From Mycobacterium sp. PSTR-4-N (GTDB taxonomy: Bacteria; Actinomycetota; Actinomycetes; Mycobacteriales; Mycobacteriaceae), in NCBI RefSeq assembly GCF_022348085.1, contig NZ_JAKRFN010000020.1, positions 1-64,000 on the forward strand: a stretch of DNA of 64,000 nucleotides. Direction: 5' to 3'. The notes under the pieces are model-generated. The model was not told the origin of the DNA. It did not search any database and worked only from the letters and a program-made list of their open reading frames with translations. Shown here one piece after another: positions 18,349-26,631 of the stretch (the stretch's first letter is position 1; every line of letters begins with the position of its first letter). Both the position numbers and the translations under genes were made by a program.

Positions 18349-18783
18349 ATGACCAGTACCCGTGAGTTCCTCACCGAAGCCCCGCTGGCGGGGACGCTGG
18401 TGGGTACCGACTTCGACGGCTGGAGCGACGACCTGCGCGCCGAGTTCGCCGAGCACGCGCACGACGGGCATGTCGGTTCCCGGCTGCTCAGCGAGAACGA
18501 CCGCGTCCGGGTCTGGGAGATCCGGCTCGCACCGGGCGAGCGCTGGCATGCGCACCGCCACGTGCTCGACTACTTCTGGACCGCGGTCAACGCCGGGCGC
18601 AGCAGGCAGCACACTGCCGACGGCACCACCCGTGAGGTGTCCTACGCCGCCGGCGAGACCCGCCACTTCCGTTTTGCCGCAGGGGAATTCCTGCTGCACG
18701 ACATCGAGAACGTCGGCGACACCGAGCTGGTGTTCACCACCGTCGAACACCTCGACTCGGAGAACGCGGCGCTGTCTCTCTAG
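18349..18783 (+). CDS. Small cupin-fold protein
   Basis: A 144-residue protein with a single cupin-like barrel: WEIRLAPGERWHAHRHVLDYFW carries the HxH part of cupin motif 1, and AAGEFLLHDIENVGDTEL resembles motif 2. It is the last gene of the operon; AAGGAGAGACC precedes the ATG. Possible roles are ring-cleavage-related chemistry or product handling. It lacks a clear full set of metal ligands, so catalysis is unproven. Its stop shares the CTAG tetranucleotide with the stop of the convergent alcohol dehydrogenase gene. Confidence 0.72.
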   Translation: MTSTREFLTEAPLAGTLVGTDFDGWSDDLRAEFAEHAHDGHVGSRLLSENDRVRVWEIRLAPGERWHAHRHVLDYFWTAVNAGRSRQHTADGTTREVSYAAGETRHFRFAAGEFLLHDIENVGDTELVFTTVEHLDSENAALSL

Positions 18784-19940
18784 GGGGCGACGGCAGCACT
18801 CGCCGGATCGATGAGGATCTTGGCGTGCGTCTCGGGATCGCCGAGGGCGTCGAACGCCGCGGCGACCCCGTCGAGGCCCACCGTGCCGGTCACCAGCGCC
18901 GAGGCGTCGAGCTTGCCGTCGGCGAGCATGTGCAAGGTGTCGCGGAACTCCAGCGGCGTGTAGCCGAACACGAACCGGACGTCGACTTCCTTGCCGATCG
19001 CCATGGCCGGCCGGATCTTGTCGTCGCCCATGCACACGCCGACCACGACGATCCGCGACGCCAGCGGGGCGGCGCCGATGACGCCGTCGATCATCCCGGG
19101 CACTCCGACGCACTCGAAGATCACCGGCCGCTTGGGCGCCGTCCCGCCCAGGCGGTCGGCCAACCGGTAGACGTGCGACCAACCGGGCACCTTGCGCAGT
19201 TTCTCCATGGAGCCCATGCCGAACTCGTACAGCGCCGGGAGTTCGGTCATCCCGCGTTGTTTGGCGGGCACCGCCTCATAGGGCGAGTCCGCGGCCGGGT
19301 CGACGACGACGTCGGCGCCGCAGCGGGCGGCTAGCGCCCGCCGGCCGGGGGAGAAGTCGCTGGCGACGATCGTGCGGACGCCGAGTGTCTTGAGGTGACA
19401 GATCACCGCGAGACCCACGGGCCCGCAGCCCAGCACGATCGCGACGTCCTTCGTGGCGATCTCGCTGCGCCGCACCGCGTGATACGCCACCGCCATCGGT
19501 TCGGTCAGAGCCGCGGTCGCCGGGTCCAGCCCGTTGGGCACCGCGAACGTCATCGCGGCTTCGGCCAGCACCTGCTCGGCGTAGGCGCCCGGCGCCAGCG
19601 GCGAGAGACCCGTCAGGTGCACTCCGCCGTGGGCGCGCAGCAGCGGGAACGACACCACCGTGGTGCCGGGGGCGAACTCCTTGCCCACCTTGCGGCCGCG
19701 CTCGGCGACCACGCCGCAGAATTCGTGGCCCATCACGACCGGGGTGTCGCTGCGCATGAAGTCGGTGTAGCCGCCCTCGGCCATCACCTCGGTGAGTTCG
19801 TCGGCGTGGTTCCTGGCGTGCAGATCGGATCCGCAGATGCCGCAGCGCAGCACCTGGAGGACCAGCTGGCCCCCGGCGGGGACGGGATCGGGCGCCTCGA
19901 CCACGTCGAGGGAACCGTGCGCACAGGAGACCGCTTTCAT
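18780..19940 (-). CDS. Zinc-dependent alcohol dehydrogenase (MDR family), no structural-zinc lobe
   Basis: A 386-residue medium-chain dehydrogenase. The catalytic zinc region is present: CGICGSDLHARNH and GHEFCGVVAERG, with Glu in ALTEPMAVAYHAV. The Rossmann motif is VLGCGPVGLAV. The four-cysteine structural zinc loop expected after GHEFCGVV is absent: no Cys is seen in the stretch up to SPLAPGAYAEQ. ATG at 19940 is chosen because the frame upstream of it overlaps the opposite cyclotransferase gene. It converges on the catabolic operon. Substrate unknown; an alcohol or polyol oxidation is likely. Confidence 0.85.
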   Translation of the reverse strand: MKAVSCAHGSLDVVEAPDPVPAGGQLVLQVLRCGICGSDLHARNHADELTEVMAEGGYTDFMRSDTPVVMGHEFCGVVAERGRKVGKEFAPGTTVVSFPLLRAHGGVHLTGLSPLAPGAYAEQVLAEAAMTFAVPNGLDPATAALTEPMAVAYHAVRRSEIATKDVAIVLGCGPVGLAVICHLKTLGVRTIVASDFSPGRRALAARCGADVVVDPAADSPYEAVPAKQRGMTELPALYEFGMGSMEKLRKVPGWSHVYRLADRLGGTAPKRPVIFECVGVPGMIDGVIGAAPLASRIVVVGVCMGDDKIRPAMAIGKEVDVRFVFGYTPLEFRDTLHMLADGKLDASALVTGTVGLDGVAAAFDALGDPETHAKILIDPASAAVAP

Positions 19941-19970
19941 CGGCCCATCGTCGCACGGTAGAACAACGGT

Positions 19971-20762
19971 ATGACCAGACGGCAGAAGTGGGCGGGGATC
20001 GCACTGGCGGTGCTGGCCGTCGTCACCGTCGTGCCGGGCGCGCACGCCGAGCCTCAGCCGCCACCGGGGACCGCCGCCGTGCCGATCGTCGAGCCCGTCG
20101 TGCTCGGCGAGATCCCGCACGACCCGATGGCGTTCACCGAGGGCTTCGAGATCGACGGCGATGTGCTGTACGAGGGCACCGGCGAGGTCGGCACCTCCCA
20201 GCTGCGCGAGCTCGACCCCGACACCGGCGCTGTCCGCAAGGCCGTGGACATGCCCGGCCGCTACTTCGGCGAGGGCGTCACCGTCGTCGGTGACAATATC
20301 TGGCAGCTCACCTACACCGACGGCGTGGCCGTCGAATGGGATCGCGCCACGCTGACCCCGATCCGGGAAGTCCCGCTCGCGCCGCAGGGCTGGGGGCTCT
20401 GCCGCGACGGTGACCGGCTGATCCGCAGTGACGGCACCGCCCGGCTGCGCTTCCAGACCACTGCCGATCTGACCGAGACGGGCGGGGTCGACGTCACCAA
20501 GGACGGCCGGCCGGTCACCGGCCTGAACGAACTGGAGTGCGTCGGCGACCGGGTGTGGGCGAACGTGTGGCCCACCGACCAGATCGTTCGGATCGATCCG
20601 GCCACCGGCGTGGTGGATCTCGCGGTCGACGCGAGCGGGTTGCGTGCGCGCGGCATCCCACCGACGGCGCAGGTGCTCAACGGTATCGCGCACGTCGCCG
20701 GTGACGAGTTCCTGCTGACCGGCAAGTACTGGCCGACCACCTTTCGGGTCAGGCTGGGGTGA
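19971..20762 (+). CDS. Glutaminyl-peptide cyclotransferase (bacterial beta-propeller type), secreted
   Basis: A 263-residue protein with an N-terminal signal peptide (TRRQKWAGIALAVLAVVTV, likely cleavage after AHA at about 26). The mature part shows the glutamine cyclotransferase pattern: FTEGFEIDGDVLYEGTGEVG, FGEGVTVVGDNIWQLTYTDG, LNELECVGDRVWANVWPTD and QVLNGIAHVAGD. The family converts N-terminal glutamine of peptides to pyroglutamate; here it would act outside the membrane. Its stop overlaps the start of the DUF1295 gene by 4 bases. Confidence 0.87.
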   Translation: MTRRQKWAGIALAVLAVVTVVPGAHAEPQPPPGTAAVPIVEPVVLGEIPHDPMAFTEGFEIDGDVLYEGTGEVGTSQLRELDPDTGAVRKAVDMPGRYFGEGVTVVGDNIWQLTYTDGVAVEWDRATLTPIREVPLAPQGWGLCRDGDRLIRSDGTARLRFQTTADLTETGGVDVTKDGRPVTGLNELECVGDRVWANVWPTDQIVRIDPATGVVDLAVDASGLRARGIPPTAQVLNGIAHVAGDEFLLTGKYWPTTFRVRLG

Positions 20763-21649
20763 CGCCGGTGACCGAGATGAGCAAGGCGCGCTCGCTGTCC
20801 ATCGTGACCGTGGCCTACGTCCTGGCGGTCGCCGTGGCCGCGGCGTGGCTGCTGTGGGGCCCAGGCACCGGGCGGTTGTGGCTGGACACACTGATCGCCG
20901 ACGTGCTCGCCACGCTGGTGGTGTTCGCGTTCAGCCGCGCCTACGGCAATTCCAGCTTCTATGACGCGTATTGGAGCGTGATCCCCCCGCTGCTGCTCTT
21001 CTATTGGTGGAGCCAGGGCGAGGGCGACACGCTGCGCTCGTGGCTGTTGGCCGTGCTGGTGGTGGTGTGGGCGGTGCGCCTCACGGGCAACTGGCTCTAC
21101 GCGTTTCCCGGCCTGCACCACGAGGATTGGCGCTACCCGATGTTCCGTGAGCGGGCCGGTCGCTGGGAGTTCGTGGTCGACCTGGTGGCGATCCACCTGA
21201 TCCCAACGCTGCAGGTGTTCCTCGCGATGGTCCCCGCCTACATCGCGGTGACGAGGCCGGAGCGCGGCCTGGCGTGGCTCAGCATCGTCGCGTTCGTGCT
21301 CGGAATGGCCGCGGTGGCACTCGAATTCGTCGCCGACGCGCAGATGCACCGCTTCGTGCGCGACCGGCGGCCCGGTCAGGTGATGGACCGCGGGCTGTGG
21401 GCGTGGTCGCGGCATCCGAACTACTTCGGGGAGTTCGGGTTCTGGTTCGCGGTGGCCCTGTTCGGCGTGGCGGCATGGCCGACGGCGTGGTGGTTGTTCG
21501 CGGGCGCGGCCGCGATGCTCGCGATGTTCCTCGGCGCGAGCATCCCGATGATGGAGGAGCGCAGCCTGGCGCGCCGGCCGGACTACCGAGCGGTGATGGA
21601 CCGTGTCCCCCGGTTCGTGCCCAGGCCGCCGGCGAAGGTGCGCGCGTGA
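20759..21649 (+). CDS. DUF1295 / steroid 5-alpha-reductase-like membrane protein
   Basis: An approximately 296-residue multispanning protein (about seven hydrophobic segments) with the diagnostic C-terminal LWAWSRHPNYFGEFGFW of the DUF1295/ICMT/5-alpha-reductase-like superfamily. Members reduce or methylate lipids at the membrane, but few are characterised. GTG at 20759 overlaps the upstream stop; GTG 20768 or ATG 20777 are alternatives. It is translationally coupled to its neighbours. Confidence 0.82.
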   Translation: MTPVTEMSKARSLSIVTVAYVLAVAVAAAWLLWGPGTGRLWLDTLIADVLATLVVFAFSRAYGNSSFYDAYWSVIPPLLLFYWWSQGEGDTLRSWLLAVLVVVWAVRLTGNWLYAFPGLHHEDWRYPMFRERAGRWEFVVDLVAIHLIPTLQVFLAMVPAYIAVTRPERGLAWLSIVAFVLGMAAVALEFVADAQMHRFVRDRRPGQVMDRGLWAWSRHPNYFGEFGFWFAVALFGVAAWPTAWWLFAGAAAMLAMFLGASIPMMEERSLARRPDYRAVMDRVPRFVPRPPAKVRA

Positions 21650-22746
21650 AGCGGGTGGTGATCGCAGGCCTCGGCGACACCGGCGTGCTCACCGCGATCA
21701 AGCTGGCCCGCCACGCACAGGTCACCGGAATCTGCAGCAAGCCAGGCCTCGTCAGTGGGCAAGAGCTGGGCTGGCGGCTGGCCCGGCCCGACGAGTGGGC
21801 CCGCCACAACTGGATCCCCTACCGACGGTTCCGGGGTCTCGACCGGGTCACCACTGTGCACGGCACGCTCACCGCGCTGGACCTCCAATCCCGCTGCGTC
21901 GCCGTGGAACTCGCCGACGGCACCGCACAGCAGGTGCCCTACGACGCGCTCGTCATCGCCACCGGGGTGCGTAACGGGTTCTGGCGCACGCCCGTGCTCC
22001 AGGCTGCCGACGAGGTCGACGCGGATCTGCGCGCACCCCATCAGAAGCTCGCCGAGGCGCAGTCGGTGATCGTCGTGGGCGGTGGCGCGGCCGCGGTCAG
22101 CAGCGCCGCGCAGATCGCGACGACCTGGCCCGAGACCCGGGTGGATCTGTACTACCCGGGCGAACGCGCGCTCGTCGGGCACCATCCCCGGACCTGGAAG
22201 ACGGTGCAGCGCAGGCTCACCGACGCAGGAGTGCGGCTGCACCCCGGCCATCGGGCCGACGTGGACCAGACCCCGGCCGAGCTGACGACCGATCCCGTGC
22301 ACTGGCGCACCGGCCAGCCACCCTCGACCGCCGACGTGGTGCTCTGGGCGATCGGGCGAGTCGTCCCCAACACCGGCTGGTTGCCCGCCGACCTCCTGGA
22401 CGAGGAGGGCTTCGTGCGCGTCACCTCCACGCTGCAAGTACCCGGGCACCCGGAGGTGTTCGCGATCGGTGACGTCGCCGCGACCGATCCGCTGCGCAGC
22501 TCCGCACGCAACCGCGCCGACGGCCTGCTGGCCCGCAACGTGCGCGCGTTCTTCGACGGCGGCGAGCTCGGTGAGTACAAGCCGCCCACTCGGCGTTGGG
22601 GTTCGGTGCTCGGCATCCAGCCCGACGGGTTGGAGGTGTTCGCGCCCAACGGGCGGGCGTTCCGCTTCCCGGCCTGGTCGTTCGAGCGGGTGTTGATGCG
22701 CATGATCGTGGCGCGCGGAATCTACCGGGGGATCAGGACGCGCTGA
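21646..22746 (+). CDS. NAD(P)/FAD-dependent oxidoreductase, AIFM2/NDH-2-like
   Basis: A 366-residue two-dinucleotide-binding-domain flavoprotein. It has VVIAGLGDTGVLTAIKLA for FAD at the N-terminus, VIVVGGGAAAVSSAAQIA for NAD(P)H near residue 145, an ATG motif (LVIATGVRNGFW) and the flavin-binding VFAIGDVAATDP. The arrangement is that of AIFM2/FSP1-type quinone reductases. GTG at 21646 overlaps the DUF1295 stop (GTGA). Third gene of a coupled trio; a membrane-quinone or lipid reductase role would suit the neighbour but is inference. Confidence 0.82.
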   Translation: MKRVVIAGLGDTGVLTAIKLARHAQVTGICSKPGLVSGQELGWRLARPDEWARHNWIPYRRFRGLDRVTTVHGTLTALDLQSRCVAVELADGTAQQVPYDALVIATGVRNGFWRTPVLQAADEVDADLRAPHQKLAEAQSVIVVGGGAAAVSSAAQIATTWPETRVDLYYPGERALVGHHPRTWKTVQRRLTDAGVRLHPGHRADVDQTPAELTTDPVHWRTGQPPSTADVVLWAIGRVVPNTGWLPADLLDEEGFVRVTSTLQVPGHPEVFAIGDVAATDPLRSSARNRADGLLARNVRAFFDGGELGEYKPPTRRWGSVLGIQPDGLEVFAPNGRAFRFPAWSFERVLMRMIVARGIYRGIRTR

Positions 22747-22827
22747 CCCCGCATCCCCGCCGCGGCGACGAATGTGTCGGAGTTATGAGTTCCCTATGCG
22801 TCGAGCGGCCGTGTCCGGAAACGCGCT

Positions 22828-22833
22828 TACTGT
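22828..22833 (+). promoter_or_regulatory. Candidate -10 element upstream of the PaoA-like gene
   Basis: TACTGT fits the TANNNT -10 pattern and ends 8 bases before the GTG at 22842. This supports that start and a near-leaderless transcript for the molybdenum hydroxylase operon. Confidence 0.35.
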
Positions 22834-22841
22834 GGTGAGCA

Positions 22842-23489
22842 GTGGACGAAGACACAGGGAACGAAGAGACGCGATCGACCCCGGATCACGATTACCCGGC
22901 GTGGATGAACCGCAGGACGTTCGTGGGGACCACCGCTGTTGTCGGTGGTGTCTTCGTCGGTGGCTCGCTACTCGCCGGGTGTAGTGACGACGAGGGTGAC
23001 GGGGAACCGGCCGCGGGTCCGGCCGGCACCACCGACGTCACGCTGAGGATCAACGGTGAGGAACGCCGGATCGCGGTCGACAACCGCACGTCGCTGCTCG
23101 ACATGCTGCGCGAGCGCGCAGGCCTGCCGGGCACGAAGAAGGGCTGCGATCAGGGTGCCTGCGGCGCGTGCACCATTCTCATCGACGGGCAGCGGGCCAA
23201 CTCCTGCCTCACGCTGGCGGTGATGCACGAGGGAGCCGAGATCACCACCATCGAGGGCCTGGAAACAGACGGCCGGCTCCACCCGCTGCAGCAGGCCTTC
23301 ATCGACAGGGACGCGTTCCAGTGCGGGTTCTGCACCGCCGGACAGATCGTGTCGGGGGTGGCTTGCATCCGGGAGGGCCACACCGGCTCACCCGCCGAGA
23401 TCCGAGAGTGGATGAGCGGCAACATCTGTCGTTGCGGCGCCTATACCAACATCGTGGCCGCCGTGACACAAGCGGCCGACAAGGCATAG
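22842..23489 (+). CDS. [2Fe-2S] subunit of exported aldehyde/xanthine dehydrogenase-family enzyme (PaoA/YagT-like)
   Basis: The 215-residue protein has a twin-arginine leader (NRRTFVG at 23-29, then a hydrophobic stretch) that also ends in a lipobox-like LLAGC with Cys47, followed by two [2Fe-2S] domains: KKGCDQGACGACTILIDG with a later NSCL, then CGFCTAGQIV and CRCGAY. Such subunits pass electrons between the molybdenum and FAD subunits. E. coli PaoA is likewise exported by Tat. GTG at 22842 has a TANNNT box just upstream; ATG at 22905 lies at the Tat motif and is less likely. First gene of a three-subunit operon. Confidence 0.88.
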   Translation: MDEDTGNEETRSTPDHDYPAWMNRRTFVGTTAVVGGVFVGGSLLAGCSDDEGDGEPAAGPAGTTDVTLRINGEERRIAVDNRTSLLDMLRERAGLPGTKKGCDQGACGACTILIDGQRANSCLTLAVMHEGAEITTIEGLETDGRLHPLQQAFIDRDAFQCGFCTAGQIVSGVACIREGHTGSPAEIREWMSGNICRCGAYTNIVAAVTQAADKA

Positions 23490-23491
23490 CC

Positions 23492-24469
23492 GTGTTCCCC
23501 TTCGCGTTCTCGAAGGCCGCCGACGAAGCCGGGGCGCTCGACGCGGCTGCCGCCGGCGCCCGCTACATCGCCGGTGGCACCACGCTGATCGACCTGATGC
23601 GTGAGACCGTCGAGCGACCGGACGCAGTCGTCGACATCAACGGGTTGCCGTACCGCGATATCTCCCTCGACGCATCACGGCTGCGTGTCGGTGCGCTCGT
23701 GCGGATGTCGGAACTCGCCGCGCACGCCGACGTGCGGCAGCGGTTCCCCGCCATCACCCAGGCCTTGGAACTGAGCGCGTCGGCGCAACTACGCAACATG
23801 GCGTCGATCGGCGGCAATCTGATGCAGCGGCCGAGGTGCCTGTACTTCCGCGACGTGACCGCGGCTTGCAACCGACGCACCCCTGGCGCGGGGTGCTCGG
23901 CCATCGGCGGCCGCAATCGCCACCATGCCATCCTCGGCACCAGCGACGCGTGCGTCGCCACACACCCGTCCGACCTCGCGGTTGCCCTGGTGGCTCTCGA
24001 CGCCGCTGTGGTCGTTCGAGACCGAGACGGCGAGCAGACGATCCGGCTCGCCGACTTCTTCCGCCAACCGGGCAGCCGGCCCGACCAGGAACACAACCTG
24101 CCGCCCGGTGCCCTCATCGTCGCCCTCGAAGTCCCGGTCACGGCCACGGCCGCACGGTCGGGCTACCTGAAGGTGCGCGACCGGCAGTCCTACGAGTTCG
24201 CGCTGACCTCGGCCGCGGTAGCGATGGACATCTCCAGTGGGGTGATCCGCACCGCCCGCGTCGCGGTGGGCGGCGTCGGCACGGTGCCGTGGCGGCTGCC
24301 GTCCGTGGAGGCGGCGCTGACGGGGCAGCGGCCCAGCGCGCGGCTCTGGTCCACGGCGGCCGCCTCGGCTGCTGATGGAGCAAAACCGCTGTCGGAGAAC
24401 GGATTCAAGGTCGAGCTGGTCAAGCGGACCGTCGAACGCCAGCTCGCGACCGTGGCCGGTATGCCATGA
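23492..24469 (+). CDS. FAD-binding subunit of molybdenum hydroxylase (PaoB/YagS-like)
   Basis: A 325-residue CO-dehydrogenase-type flavoprotein subunit with AGGTTLIDLMRETV and SIGGNLMQRPRCLYF for FAD. Between the two, as in PaoB, four cysteines (RCLYF, AACNRR, GAGCSA, DACVATHPSDLA) form the insertion that binds an extra [4Fe-4S] cluster. GTG at 23492 is 2 bases after the upstream stop. It lacks its own signal and would be carried out with the Tat-bearing subunit. Confidence 0.87.
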   Translation: MFPFAFSKAADEAGALDAAAAGARYIAGGTTLIDLMRETVERPDAVVDINGLPYRDISLDASRLRVGALVRMSELAAHADVRQRFPAITQALELSASAQLRNMASIGGNLMQRPRCLYFRDVTAACNRRTPGAGCSAIGGRNRHHAILGTSDACVATHPSDLAVALVALDAAVVVRDRDGEQTIRLADFFRQPGSRPDQEHNLPPGALIVALEVPVTATAARSGYLKVRDRQSYEFALTSAAVAMDISSGVIRTARVAVGGVGTVPWRLPSVEAALTGQRPSARLWSTAAASAADGAKPLSENGFKVELVKRTVERQLATVAGMP

Positions 24470-26622
24470 CCGGCTCGCGGCCCGTGGCCGGACAACCCGT
24501 CACCCGGGTCGACGGACGCCTGAAGGTGACGGGCAAAGCCGCCTACGCCGCCGATCACCCGATCCCGGACCTGCTGTACGCCGTCCTGGTCGGCGCCACC
24601 GTGGCGCGGGGCGGCGTCGGCCGCATCGACGCCGCCGAGGCGAAGGGCCAACCCGACGTGGTGGCCGTCCTGACCGACTTCGGCGGGGTGAAGCTGCCGT
24701 ACGACCCCACGCAGGTGGCCTCGTTCGGCCAACCGGTGGCGATCGTCGTCGCCGCCACTCTCGAGGCCGCCTCCCACGCCGCGTCGCTGGTCACCGTCGA
24801 CTACTCGCCGGGGCCTTCGGTGACCGACATCGATGCGCCGCAAGCGGTTCCACAACCGAGTACCCGCACCCGCGACTACAGCCGCGGTGATGCCGATACC
24901 GCACTGCGGACCGCCGCGGTGGTGTCCGACCTGACCTACGCGATCGAGCGCAACAACCACAACTCGATGGAGATCCCCGCCACCATCGCCCGCTGGGACG
25001 GTGACGGGCTGACCGTGTGGGACAAGACCCAGGCGGTCGCGCGATCCCAGGAGGCCTACGCCGAGGCGTTCGGGCTGCCGGCCGAGCAGGTGCGGCTGAT
25101 CTCGCCGTTCGTGGGCGGTGCCTTCGGCTCGGCGGGCCGGGTCTGGCCGCACCAGCTGCTGGCGGCGTTCGCGGCCAAGCAGGTGCGCCGTCCGGTGAAG
25201 CTGATGTTGACGCGCAAGCAGTTCTACACCACGGTCGGGTACCGGCCGACGAGCCGGCAGCGGCTGGCCATCGGCGCCGACCGCACCGGGCGCATCTCGG
25301 TCATCGTCCACGACGGGCGGGTCGAGACCTCGCGCGACATCGGTTACGAGGACGGCATCGTCGGTGCGCCGCGGATGCAGTACGCCGCCCCGAACATGCG
25401 CTCGACGTACCGGGTGGTGCCGCTGGACGTGAACTCGCCGACCTACATGCGCGGTCCAGGCGACACCACCGGCGCCTTCGCGTTGGAGTCCGGCGTGGAC
25501 GATCTGGCGCACCGGCTCGGCATCGACCCCATCGAACTGCGCCGGCGCAACGAGCCTGACCGGGATCAGGAGGAGGGGCTGCCGTTCTCCACCCGCCGGC
25601 TCACCGAGTGCTTCACCCGGGGCGCCGCGGCGTTCGGCTGGTCGCGCCGCAGCCAGCAGCCGCGGACGGTGCGCGACGGTACCCAGTTGATCGGAATGGG
25701 CACGGCCGCAGCGATTTACCACACCAACCGCAACAAGTGCTCGGTGCACGCGAAGATGAACTCCGACGGCACGGCCGAGTTCGACACCGCCACCAGTGAC
25801 ATGGGCCCGGGTACCTACACCTCGATGACCCAGATGGCCGCCGATGCGCTTGCCCTGCCGATGAACCGGGTCCGCTTCGACCTCGGCGACTCTCGGATGC
25901 CGCCCGCTCCGATCCACGCCGGCTCCATGACCATGGCCAGCGTCGGGTCGGCAGTGAACCATGCCGGCGTCATGTTGCGAGACCGGCTGGTGCGGACCGC
26001 GGTGGTGGATCCCGGCTCACCGCTGAACGGTCTGGCGCCTGAGGCCGTCACGGTCACGGACGGCCGGATGTCAGCCCGGACCGACCCTGGCCGCGGTGAG
26101 TCCTACCAGGATCTGTTGCGCCGGCGGGGTTGGCCCCATCTGGAGGCGCGCTACGACTGGTCGCCCGACGACGCGAACACCCGCTTCTCGATGAACGCCT
26201 ACGGCGCGGTCTTCGCCGAGGTCGCGGTCGATGAACTGCTCGGGACGGTGCGGGTGCGCCGGATCTACGGGTGCTACGACGCCGGACGAGTGATCAACCC
26301 GATGTTGGCGCACAGCCAGGCCATCGGCGGGATGGTGGGGGGAATCGGGATGGCGCTGCTCGAGGCCACCCACCTCGACCACCGCGACGGCCGAATCGTC
26401 AACGCCAACATGGCCGACTATCTGGTGCCCGTCAACGCCGACGTACCCGAACTCGACGCCGCGTTCCTGGGCGGGCAGGACATGATCGCCGACCCCATCG
26501 GCGTCAAAGGGCTGGGAGAGGTGGTGATCGTCGGGGTGCCTGCGGCGATCGCAAACGCCGTCTTCAACGCGACGGGCCGGCGAGTGACCGACCTGCCGAT
26601 CACGGTGGAGGCGCTGTTGTGA
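24466..26622 (+). CDS. Molybdenum-cofactor subunit of xanthine dehydrogenase family (PaoC/YagR-like)
   Basis: A 718-residue large subunit starting GSRPVAGQPVTRVDGRLKVT, with cofactor-contact segments SPFVGGAFGSAGRVWP and YMRGPGDTTGAFALESGVDD. The catalytic glutamate lies in GVKGLGEVVIVG (about Glu685). The family hydroxylates aldehydes or N-heterocycles using water. ATG at 24466 overlaps the FAD-subunit stop. No PaoD/XdhC-like maturation factor is in the window. The substrate is open: aromatic aldehydes by analogy with E. coli PaoABC. Confidence 0.88.
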   Translation: MTGSRPVAGQPVTRVDGRLKVTGKAAYAADHPIPDLLYAVLVGATVARGGVGRIDAAEAKGQPDVVAVLTDFGGVKLPYDPTQVASFGQPVAIVVAATLEAASHAASLVTVDYSPGPSVTDIDAPQAVPQPSTRTRDYSRGDADTALRTAAVVSDLTYAIERNNHNSMEIPATIARWDGDGLTVWDKTQAVARSQEAYAEAFGLPAEQVRLISPFVGGAFGSAGRVWPHQLLAAFAAKQVRRPVKLMLTRKQFYTTVGYRPTSRQRLAIGADRTGRISVIVHDGRVETSRDIGYEDGIVGAPRMQYAAPNMRSTYRVVPLDVNSPTYMRGPGDTTGAFALESGVDDLAHRLGIDPIELRRRNEPDRDQEEGLPFSTRRLTECFTRGAAAFGWSRRSQQPRTVRDGTQLIGMGTAAAIYHTNRNKCSVHAKMNSDGTAEFDTATSDMGPGTYTSMTQMAADALALPMNRVRFDLGDSRMPPAPIHAGSMTMASVGSAVNHAGVMLRDRLVRTAVVDPGSPLNGLAPEAVTVTDGRMSARTDPGRGESYQDLLRRRGWPHLEARYDWSPDDANTRFSMNAYGAVFAEVAVDELLGTVRVRRIYGCYDAGRVINPMLAHSQAIGGMVGGIGMALLEATHLDHRDGRIVNANMADYLVPVNADVPELDAAFLGGQDMIADPIGVKGLGEVVIVGVPAAIANAVFNATGRRVTDLPITVEALL

Positions 26623-26631
26623 GTCCGGTGA

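Noticed and set aside
19941..20891. Upstream extension of the alcohol dehydrogenase frame
   Set aside because: It covers the cyclotransferase gene on the other strand; the conserved protein begins at 19940 with KAVSCAHGSLDVVEAP.
21274..21645. Extension before the AIFM2-like oxidoreductase
   Set aside because: It is a frame-shifted shadow of the DUF1295 gene; the Rossmann motif starts right after GTG 21646.
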